This document shows positions 12,894 through 18,172 of a stretch of 28,005 nucleotides of DNA, in pieces. The position numbers were made by a program, and so were the translations under genes. The DNA is taken from positions 1-28,005 of IMG/VR virus record IMGVR_UViG_3300020395_000078. One strand, written 5' to 3'. The notes under the pieces are model-generated. The model did no database searches and was not told the DNA's origin. It saw only the letters and a program-made list of their open reading frames with translations. Numbering within the stretch: position 1 is the stretch's first letter; every line of letters begins with the position of its first letter. Origin of the DNA: a virus.

Positions 12894-12988
12894 TGGCAGA
12901 CCTAGTAATCAGAGCAAACGGAAGGTTCACAATGGTAGCCTTCTGGATCGGAATAGCGGTTTACACTAAGGTTACATACTTTAGTTAA
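12893..12988 (+). CDS. Hli-like single-helix peptide, 31 aa
   Basis: MADLVIRANGRFTMVAFWIG keeps the NGRxxMxxF part of the Hli motif, but the chlorophyll-ligating Glu three residues before Asn is Ile6. The rest is one membrane helix. TAATG coupling to the short hli gene suggests the two are made together and may pair. It could also be an unrelated small thylakoid peptide. Confidence 0.55.
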   Translation: MADLVIRANGRFTMVAFWIGIAVYTKVTYFS

Positions 12989-13041
12989 ATCTTAACAAAA
13001 CTAAATAGTTATTCGTAAATATTCTTAAAGGAACACAATCA

Positions 13042-13236
13042 ATGAGCGACTTAATAGCCGCCCAAGACAGTATATCACCTCTAACAGCCATCTTGTGGTG
13101 CTTCTACCCGATGGCTGTTTTAGTGTTGATAGAATTAATTCTTCGTGCGTTTAATAATGACGACGATGATAATGATGGTGGTAAAGGAATCCGTGTCCGT
13201 CAACAGGAGATGGTTCCAGTACCATCAGGAGCTTGA
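13042..13236 (+). CDS. Single-pass membrane protein with acidic patch, 64 aa
   Basis: An N-terminal segment (SDLIAAQDSISPLTAILW), one membrane helix (WCFYPMAVLVLIELILRAF), then an Asn/Asp-rich stretch (NNDDDDNDGG) and a basic-to-Pro end. AAAGGAA upstream (about 13028-13034) serves as ribosome site. It resembles a small conserved cyanophage protein beside hli genes. Its stop lies inside the next promoter's -35 box. Confidence 0.65.
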   Translation: MSDLIAAQDSISPLTAILWCFYPMAVLVLIELILRAFNNDDDDNDGGKGIRVRQQEMVPVPSGA

Positions 13237-13261
13237 CAAAATGCTAACAAGTATATATACT
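13233..13261 (+). promoter_or_regulatory. Sigma-70 promoter
   Basis: TTGACA (13233-13238), 17-base spacer, TATACT (13256-13261). A palindrome, AAGTATATATACTT, covers the -10 region. The -35 overlaps the stop of the preceding gene. Confidence 0.7.
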
Positions 13262-13283
13262 TATAGTATTAATACTTAGTACA

Positions 13284-13364
13284 ATGCCACAAATTATTTT
13301 CTTCAGTTTAATCGGAGCATACGTTTATTTCAATGGAGCCATCAGCACTATCGTTTTTCAATAA
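13284..13364 (+). CDS. 26-aa membrane peptide
   Basis: MPQIIFFSLIGAYVYFNGAI and a short end: one hydrophobic helix with few charges, of the size of small photosystem subunits, though no specific one is recognised. Located just after a sigma-70 promoter. It overlaps the next small ORF by 32 bases in another frame. Confidence 0.4.
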   Translation: MPQIIFFSLIGAYVYFNGAISTIVFQ

Positions 13365-13461
13365 TATTTTAATTAATACTCCAGCAGGTGCTCATGGTCT
13401 CTTGGAGTTTGGATTCTTTATTGCAGTAGGAGTAACTGCTGGATCACTAGGATTGATCTAG
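13333..13461 (+). CDS. 42-aa membrane peptide
   Basis: MEPSALSFFNNILINTPAGA followed by a helix (HGLLEFGFFIAVGVTAGSLG). It looks like a small thylakoid or inner-membrane peptide. It starts inside the preceding ORF, so either gene could be the functional one, or both may be coupled. Ends 22 bases before a bidirectional terminator. Confidence 0.5.
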   Translation: MEPSALSFFNNILINTPAGAHGLLEFGFFIAVGVTAGSLGLI

Positions 13462-13483
13462 CAAAATTGAAAAATGAATACTA

Positions 13484-13517
13484 AAAAACCCCGAAAAATT
13501 TTCGGGGTATTTTTTTG
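13484..13517. terminator. Bidirectional terminator between convergent blocks
   Basis: ACCCCGAAAA (13488-13497) pairs with TTTTCGGGGT (13499-13508); an A run before and a T run after make it functional on both strands. It separates the plus-strand hli block from the minus-strand baseplate block. Confidence 0.9.
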
Positions 13518-13531
13518 TCTAAAAAGTCGAT
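13510..13531 (+). repeat. 22-base direct repeat, copy 1
   Basis: A T7 run, G, then a variable triplet and AAAAGTCGAT. The copy at 17231-17252 matches at 19 of 22 positions. The two copies flank the gp53-gp48-gp2-gp4/gp54 module. Confidence 0.6.
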
Positions 13532-14160
13532 CAACCAGTTGCTTTTAATCTCTTATTAATATATGTACTAGACTTCTCGTACTTATTATTTCTTCTGAAG
13601 TCATCAATAAACTGAGAAGTATAAGATGGTTTCAATAGATATATTTCTCTCTTCTTTTCATTTTCTTTGGTGAACCATTCTGCTACTGATATCGCATTAC
13701 AAAAAGAACTTCCAAGTTTATCTTGTACAGTTCCATTAACATTTAATTTGTGTGTAGCATTATAGAATGTTTCATCTACAATAGTACCTGCTTTGTACTG
13801 TGCTATTTCTATTGTTTCATAGTGATGTATCTCAGCAAAAGCATCATCATATTCTTTATCTAATGTCTCATATATTTCATAAGAAGATAAAGGCCAATCA
13901 TACTGTGCGTTGATCATATTATTTGTTATAAGAATGATCCAGTCATAATGTGGGTTACCATATGCTTTGTCTGCTAATGTATCAGGTCTTTCTCCGTCCA
14001 CAATACCATACTTCTGAAAGTATACGGCCAAAGAAAATACATCTTCATTCACTTTATATCTTCTGAAGAAGTTCTTTGCTATCTTAACATCAGAAGATGA
14101 GAATGGATATTTTATAGGTTTCTGATCATATCCTATGTTTGGTAGATTTCTGAAGTACAT
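13531..14160 (-). CDS. 53: Baseplate wedge subunit gp53
   Basis: 209 aa with the gp53 landmarks YFRNLPNIGYDQKPIKYPF, then RPDTLADKAYGNPHYDWIIL and NNMINAQYDWPLS, and a YKAGTIVDE-type segment. In T4, gp53 holds the wedges together around the hub (LysM-like contacts). It is the last gene of the minus-strand block and its start adjoins the gp48 stop. Length agrees with T4 gp53 (196 aa). Confidence 0.9.
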   Translation of the reverse strand: MYFRNLPNIGYDQKPIKYPFSSSDVKIAKNFFRRYKVNEDVFSLAVYFQKYGIVDGERPDTLADKAYGNPHYDWIILITNNMINAQYDWPLSSYEIYETLDKEYDDAFAEIHHYETIEIAQYKAGTIVDETFYNATHKLNVNGTVQDKLGSSFCNAISVAEWFTKENEKKREIYLLKPSYTSQFIDDFRRNNKYEKSSTYINKRLKATG

Positions 14161-15314
14161 TAGTAGAGATCAGCCTCCTCCTTGTATACAAGTTTTGTTT
14201 CTTGGAAGTTTAAAGTTAATTCTGTTGCAACCATACTTCCATCATGATATGTAGCATAAGTTCCATCAGGAGTGTAGTTTATATCTACTTGTGATAGAGC
14301 ACACATTTTAAATTGTGGAACATCATTATTAATATTTCCTCCTCTCATAAATGCTACTCTAACTAGGTCAGGTACTTTTATGAATCCAGCAGCAACACCA
14401 TCACCTCTTGACCATCCAAACACCTGACTTACACCAGTGCTAGGTAACATATTTCTTTTAAAGAGATTTGTTATAGATTTTATATTGACTGCTTCTTCTT
14501 GGTTACGAGGAACTAATCTAAATTTCAATGAGAATGTTCTCATATCAATGTTCTGGAATAGTAGCTCAGCGTTTGGGTTTTGAACTACACCAGATATTCC
14601 TCCATATAAATCATCATCACTTAATACATCACCACTAATTTTTTTAACACTATCTTTTATTATATTCATACCATAGTCAGCAGCCCATCTATCCCACTGT
14701 TGGAATGATCTTCTTATACTTTCTACTTCCTTCTTGATAATTCCTTCTGATCCTTTTGCTACTAGTTCTGCTCTTCCTGCTGCTCCAACAGACTTACCAC
14801 CCCAGTTTGCTTTGTAACCAGTGGAGATATCATCTGGCATGTATAACATAATAGTTGGATCAGGTGTCTCAGTATATTGATCTGCTCTATTGTATACATT
14901 TAAGACACTCTTTCCTTTTGATACAAAATCAGTATATGCTTGTTCAAATTTTTCCTCAGAGTGATTAAATCCACTTTGTTCTACATACTTGTTCTTATCA
15001 AACCAAACGCCTGACATATTAGTAGCACTCATTCCCATACCATCTGCTTGGTCGTGGAATGATCTTCCCCAAGGTGGTTGATACTTATAGAATTTGAATA
15101 CAACGTAGTCGCTTTGATCTCTTATAGGTGGATTAGATGGATACCTAAGAGCTTTACCATCAATAGCTATTTCTGGATACTGTGTTTGTTCTACAGGGTT
15201 ATTCTCTATGAACGCATCAATTCTTGCTTCACGTTCTCTTTTTTCATTTCGTGTTTTTAGAGCTCTGAGCTCCCTACTCCTAACTCTTTCTTGTATTTTT
15301 TCTGTGCTTGGCAT
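14160..15314 (-). CDS. 48: Baseplate tail-tube cap gp48
   Basis: 384 aa. The C-terminal half carries gp48-type signatures: NPNAELLFQNIDMRTFSLKF, then RNQEEAVNIKSITNLFKRNM and GTYATYHDGSMVATELTLNF. The N-terminus is a charged helix (STEKIQERVRSRELRALKTR). In T4, gp48 caps the hub and, with gp54, starts tail-tube polymerisation. gp54 is encoded on the other strand 1.2 kb away, unlike T4 where 48 and 54 are adjacent. Confidence 0.85.
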   Translation of the reverse strand: MPSTEKIQERVRSRELRALKTRNEKREREARIDAFIENNPVEQTQYPEIAIDGKALRYPSNPPIRDQSDYVVFKFYKYQPPWGRSFHDQADGMGMSATNMSGVWFDKNKYVEQSGFNHSEEKFEQAYTDFVSKGKSVLNVYNRADQYTETPDPTIMLYMPDDISTGYKANWGGKSVGAAGRAELVAKGSEGIIKKEVESIRRSFQQWDRWAADYGMNIIKDSVKKISGDVLSDDDLYGGISGVVQNPNAELLFQNIDMRTFSLKFRLVPRNQEEAVNIKSITNLFKRNMLPSTGVSQVFGWSRGDGVAAGFIKVPDLVRVAFMRGGNINNDVPQFKMCALSQVDINYTPDGTYATYHDGSMVATELTLNFQETKLVYKEEADLY

Positions 15315-15317
15315 AAT

Positions 15318-16031
15318 TTATCTCGCCATATCTATACTTTCTGGTGTACCATAACCTTTGATGACTCTGCGGCCTTTATATTTGTCGTAGAAGTTTTCAT
15401 CGGTATCTTCCCAAACATCCTCTCGTCTGATAGGAAATTGTAACCCGTTTAGATCTCTCACAAAGTTTTCTATAGGTAATAGGACAACAGTATCCCATTC
15501 ATTTATAGCAACATCAAGAAGTAATTGTTGATCAACGTGTCTAAGTAAATATTTATGCAGAGATGCCTTGGGTACATCAATTCTACCTTGTGCTAACTTA
15601 GATGCTGCAACGATTCTCTTCTTTAATGCAATGTAATGGAAGTTGATTCCCCAGAACTCTTCTTTATTTGATCTGATACAATAGACAAGGGGATAAGTAT
15701 CGTAGTACCTTAGTTTCTTAATAAATTTTGGGTCTTTATATTCAAAGAGATACATATGTCCTTGGACAGCCCATCTACGTAGTTGGTTCTGATCTTGATT
15801 GATTCCAGTGTCTAATGAGTCTCTTCTTTCGTCGCGGATAAACTTGTCAAAATTCTTTTTATATTGTAGTGATAATTTCTGAGTAGTAGCACGATACCAT
15901 TGTAATGATTGTTTTTCTCCACCTGCTGCTTGTTTTACTTTCTCGAATAGTGTATTACCACCAGTAATTAATCCTGCCTTTGAAATATTAGCAGACGCTT
16001 TATTTTGTAGTTCTCCAAATCCTTGTGCCAT
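15318..16031 (-). CDS. 2: Probable DNA end protector gp2
   Basis: 237 aa. The core GHMYLFEYKDPKFIKKLRYY, DTYPLVYCIRSNKEEFWGIN and FHYIALKKRIV follows the pattern I recall for gp2-like proteins: a tyrosine-rich strand, a YxDxxPLV turn, then GxNxHY. T4 gp2 binds genome ends in the packaged head and blocks RecBCD. T4 also places 2, 4 and 53 side by side, supporting the call. Alternative: another neck or head-completion protein. Confidence 0.6.
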   Translation of the reverse strand: MAQGFGELQNKASANISKAGLITGGNTLFEKVKQAAGGEKQSLQWYRATTQKLSLQYKKNFDKFIRDERRDSLDTGINQDQNQLRRWAVQGHMYLFEYKDPKFIKKLRYYDTYPLVYCIRSNKEEFWGINFHYIALKKRIVAASKLAQGRIDVPKASLHKYLLRHVDQQLLLDVAINEWDTVVLLPIENFVRDLNGLQFPIRREDVWEDTDENFYDKYKGRRVIKGYGTPESIDMAR

Positions 16032-16035
16032 TTTT

Positions 16036-16467
16036 TCATACCGCTAAATTATCCTCTGTAAATATTAAGAATTCCATCTGCCTATCTTCACAAAATCTCT
16101 TAGCAGATCTCCATTTAGCACGGTTCTTTGCGTAGGTTTTTACAGCATTACGATAGGAAGCAGTATTTTTATTTTTCGCATTAGGAGGTTTTGTTTGTTT
16201 CTTTGGTTTAATTTCTATAATATACTTAGCCGTTCCTCCTCCCTTCTCTCTAACTTTTATGTAGAAGTCAGGATAGTAGCGACGTATTTTCCCATCAGGA
16301 GCATGATATGGTATTATTACCGTCTCACTTCCCCACTCTAATATATGTGAGTGGTTATCACAGTAAACCATAAACTTACGTTCCCATAACGATCTATAGA
16401 CCACATTTCTTGGATTACCGCGATACTTCTGAGGATTGATGGGCCTATAAATCCCAGAGTAGGCCAT
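16036..16467 (-). CDS. 4: Head completion protein gp4
   Basis: 143 aa. YSGIYRPINPQKYRGNPRNV, then YRSLWERKFMVYCD and the YYPDFYI/YIIEIKPKKQTKPP pair match T4 gp4 (150 aa), needed to finish the head before tail joining. The WERK Glu, PDF Asp and EIK pair form a PD-(D/E)XK-like (TnsA-type) nuclease pattern. Its start codon on this strand overlaps the late box driving gp54 on the other strand. Confidence 0.88.
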   Translation of the reverse strand: MAYSGIYRPINPQKYRGNPRNVVYRSLWERKFMVYCDNHSHILEWGSETVIIPYHAPDGKIRRYYPDFYIKVREKGGGTAKYIIEIKPKKQTKPPNAKNKNTASYRNAVKTYAKNRAKWRSAKRFCEDRQMEFLIFTEDNLAV

Positions 16468-16472
16468 AAATA
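16465..16472 (+). promoter_or_regulatory. Late promoter box CATAAATA for gp54
   Basis: CATAAATA lies 27 bases before the gp54 GTG and overlaps the gp4 start codon on the other strand. Confidence 0.65.
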
Positions 16473-16491
16473 TAGTTGTATCATTAGTAGA

Positions 16492-16499
16492 TATTTAGT
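16492..16499 (-). promoter_or_regulatory. Late-like box ACTAAATA for the gp4 block
   Basis: Read on the minus strand, ACTAAATA sits 24 bases before the gp4 ATG. One mismatch from NATAAATA. With the box at 16465 it forms a divergent late promoter pair. Confidence 0.4.
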
Positions 16500-17177
16500 G
16501 TGTCTGTTAGTCGTTTTATACAAAGAGTATCAAAAGACGGTGGTTTAGCGTCTAGTAATAGTTTTATTGTAAGGATATTAGATTCTAGTGTAGGATCTTT
16601 TGACCTTGATGAGACTATAGAATTTTACTGTAATGAAGCACAATTACCTAACATTAATACAGCAGAAAGTAGTATTAATGGAATGTATGTTGGATCAGGA
16701 CAGGTAAAATATCCGCATACTAGGGTCTATACGGAAATTCAACTTGGATTCCTTTGTGATGCTAATATGACTGTACTTAAGTTCTTAAATGAGTGGCAAG
16801 ATCTTATGTTTAATCAACAACGTGGATCTATTGATAAAGTACAAAATAGGGAAGTAAGATTATCATACATGGATGAGTATGTTTCTGATATTGCCATAAT
16901 TAAAGCAGAACCAGGTCCAAAGTCTGCTGTACAAAGACAACCAATAACATATATTTTAGAAAGAGCATATCCATATGCTATTGACGCTGTTCCTTTACAG
17001 TATGGTACTAATCAAGTAGTTCAAGTAACTGCTCAGTTCTCATACATGCGTCATTACACGATGGATCACGACATTAGATTTGTTAAAGGCGATATTTCAA
17101 ACATGGGTGAGACTGAAGATGCAAGAGACATGGCTTTCGGTGGTGGATTCTCTCTTGGATTTGATGGACGCTGGTAG
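16500..17177 (+). CDS. 54: Baseplate tail-tube initiator gp54
   Basis: 225 aa. KYPHTRVYTEIQLGFLCDAN, MTVLKFLNEWQDLMF and the C-terminal YGTNQVVQVTAQFSYMRHY follow the tail-tube-like fold of gp19/gp54. gp54 sits on gp48 and starts tube growth. GTG start at 16500, downstream of a late box. The Gly-rich end (GGGFSLGFDGRW) is typical of cyanophage tube proteins. A tube protein (gp19) is an alternative, but position and size favour gp54. Confidence 0.78.
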   Translation: MSVSRFIQRVSKDGGLASSNSFIVRILDSSVGSFDLDETIEFYCNEAQLPNINTAESSINGMYVGSGQVKYPHTRVYTEIQLGFLCDANMTVLKFLNEWQDLMFNQQRGSIDKVQNREVRLSYMDEYVSDIAIIKAEPGPKSAVQRQPITYILERAYPYAIDAVPLQYGTNQVVQVTAQFSYMRHYTMDHDIRFVKGDISNMGETEDARDMAFGGGFSLGFDGRW

Positions 17178-17186
17178 GCCAGCAAA

Positions 17187-17237
17187 TTCGACTTTTTGAT
17201 TCCATAAAAGTCGAAAAAATTACTCGGCAATTTTTTT
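17187..17237 (+). terminator. Double-hairpin terminator after gp54
   Basis: The first hairpin is a perfect 10-bp stem TTCGACTTTT (17187-17196) with AAAAGTCGAA (17206-17215), its loop carrying the 16-base repeat of 4815-4830 (here 17193-17208). A second stem, AAAAAATT with AATTTTTT, ends in a T run at 17231-17237. Confidence 0.7.
17193..17208 (+). repeat. 16-base repeat, copy 2
   Basis: An exact copy of TTTTTGATTCCATAAA at 4815-4830. Here it covers the loop and inner stem of the post-gp54 hairpin. Confidence 0.7.
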
Positions 17238-17252
17238 GCTTGAAAAGTCGAT
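17231..17252 (+). repeat. 22-base direct repeat, copy 2
   Basis: Matches 13510-13531 at 19 of 22 positions, including the terminal AAAAGTCGAT. Its GAAAAGTCGA is also the reverse complement of the 5' arm of the hairpin at 17187. Confidence 0.6.
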
Positions 17253-17255
17253 ATA

Positions 17256-17263
17256 TATAAATA
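17256..17263 (+). promoter_or_regulatory. Perfect late promoter TATAAATA for gp26
   Basis: TATAAATA, the exact T4 late consensus, 19 bases before the gp26 ATG. Confidence 0.75.
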
Positions 17264-17282
17264 TGACCTCAAACTGATTATT

Positions 17283-17996
17283 ATGGCATTACCAAAAGTC
17301 GCACTCCCGACTTATGAACTGGAATTACCCTCAAATGGGAAAAATATTAAATATCGTCCATTTGTCGTAAAAGAGGAAAAACTTCTTTTAATGGCTATGG
17401 ACACAGAAGAAGAAGCTGCAATAACATCAGCAGTTAAAGAATTATTGAAAAATTGCGTTCAGAGCAGAATTAAGATTGATCAATTACCAACTTTTGATCT
17501 AGAATATTTGTTTTTGAATATTCGTGCTGTATCTGTTGGTGAAGAAGTAGATATGACTATCACCTGTAAAGATGATAATAAAACAGAGGTGAAATATACA
17601 TTTAGTTTATTTGACGTTAAAATAGATAAACCAGAAGGCCATGATCCTAAGATTAAGCTTTCTGATGACTTGGGTATTATTTTTAGATATCCTACATTCC
17701 CAGAATTTGTTAAATCTTCAATTATAGGGAAACAACTTGATCCTGAAGGATATATTGATGTTATTGCTGGATGTGTAGATCAGATATATGATGGAGAAGA
17801 AGTATATGATTCATCTACTACTAGTAAGAAAGAATTTAAGGAATTTATTGAAGGATTGACTACCAATCAATTTAAGGATATTACAAAATTCTTTGATACT
17901 ATACCTAAGTTAGAGCATAGGTTTAATATTAAGAATCCTGAAACTGGTGTAGAATCTGAATACGTAATCAATGGGTTACAGAATTTTTTCGGATAG
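17283..17996 (+). CDS. 26: Baseplate hub assembly protein gp26
   Basis: 237 aa of the T4 gp26 family (PF12322): LPTYELELPSNGKNIKYRPF, VKEEKLLLMAMDTEEE, LPTFDLEYLFLNIRAVSVGE and IIFRYPTFPEFVKSSII. In T4 the protein acts in hub formation. It starts after a perfect late box. Its last sense codons contain a slippery heptamer (17984-17990), so a share of ribosomes may extend it by about 60 residues in the -1 frame. This fits a tail-assembly-chaperone role directly before the tape-measure-like gene. Confidence 0.85.
   Translation: MALPKVALPTYELELPSNGKNIKYRPFVVKEEKLLLMAMDTEEEAAITSAVKELLKNCVQSRIKIDQLPTFDLEYLFLNIRAVSVGEEVDMTITCKDDNKTEVKYTFSLFDVKIDKPEGHDPKIKLSDDLGIIFRYPTFPEFVKSSIIGKQLDPEGYIDVIAGCVDQIYDGEEVYDSSTTSKKEFKEFIEGLTTNQFKDITKFFDTIPKLEHRFNIKNPETGVESEYVINGLQNFFG
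17984..17990 (+). promoter_or_regulatory. Putative programmed -1 ribosomal frameshift site
   Basis: T TTT TTC in the gp26 reading frame (P-site TTT 17985-17987, A-site TTC 17988-17990), two codons before the gp26 stop. The -1 frame has a stop at 17957 upstream and is then open without interruption to 18172. A CCCTC/GAGGG stem (about 17997-18001 with 18017-18021) lies just downstream as a possible stimulator. Confidence 0.7.
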
Positions 17997-18046
17997 CCCT
18001 CTTTCACACATCGTTGGAGGGTTATTATAAGACCAATTTCGCTTTG

Positions 18047-18172
18047 ATGCAATACCATAAATATAGCTTAAGTGAGATTGAAAATATGATGCCTTGGGAA
18101 AGGCAAGTTTATACCACTTTATTGATGCAACATCTTGAGAAAGTAAAACAAGAACAGGCTAAGAACAAATAA
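18047..18172 (+). CDS. Small helical protein; -1 frame extension of gp26
   Basis: Read from ATG 18047 it has 41 aa (MQYHKYSLSEIENMMPWERQ, then a helix ending KVKQEQAKNK). The coding look extends upstream of that ATG (GYYKTNFALMQYHKYS) with no stop back to the slippery site at 17984, so the natural product is probably a gp26 fusion of about 296 residues, like lambda GT. A Trp-Glu-Arg turn with a flanking amphipathic helix is a typical tape-measure-binding domain shape. It ends in a TAATG overlap with the tape-measure-like gene. It may also be translated alone. Confidence 0.7.
   Translation: MQYHKYSLSEIENMMPWERQVYTTLLMQHLEKVKQEQAKNK
18056..18063 (+). promoter_or_regulatory. Late-like box CATAAATA inside the small ORF
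   Basis: CATAAATA, 116 bases before the tape-measure-like gene. It encodes His-Lys-Tyr in the small ORF, so it may be a coding coincidence. Confidence 0.35.

Noticed and set aside
13284-13461. Specific small photosystem subunits (PsbX, PsaJ, PetG) for the two membrane peptides
   Set aside because: Hydrophobic size fits, but none of the family residues match.
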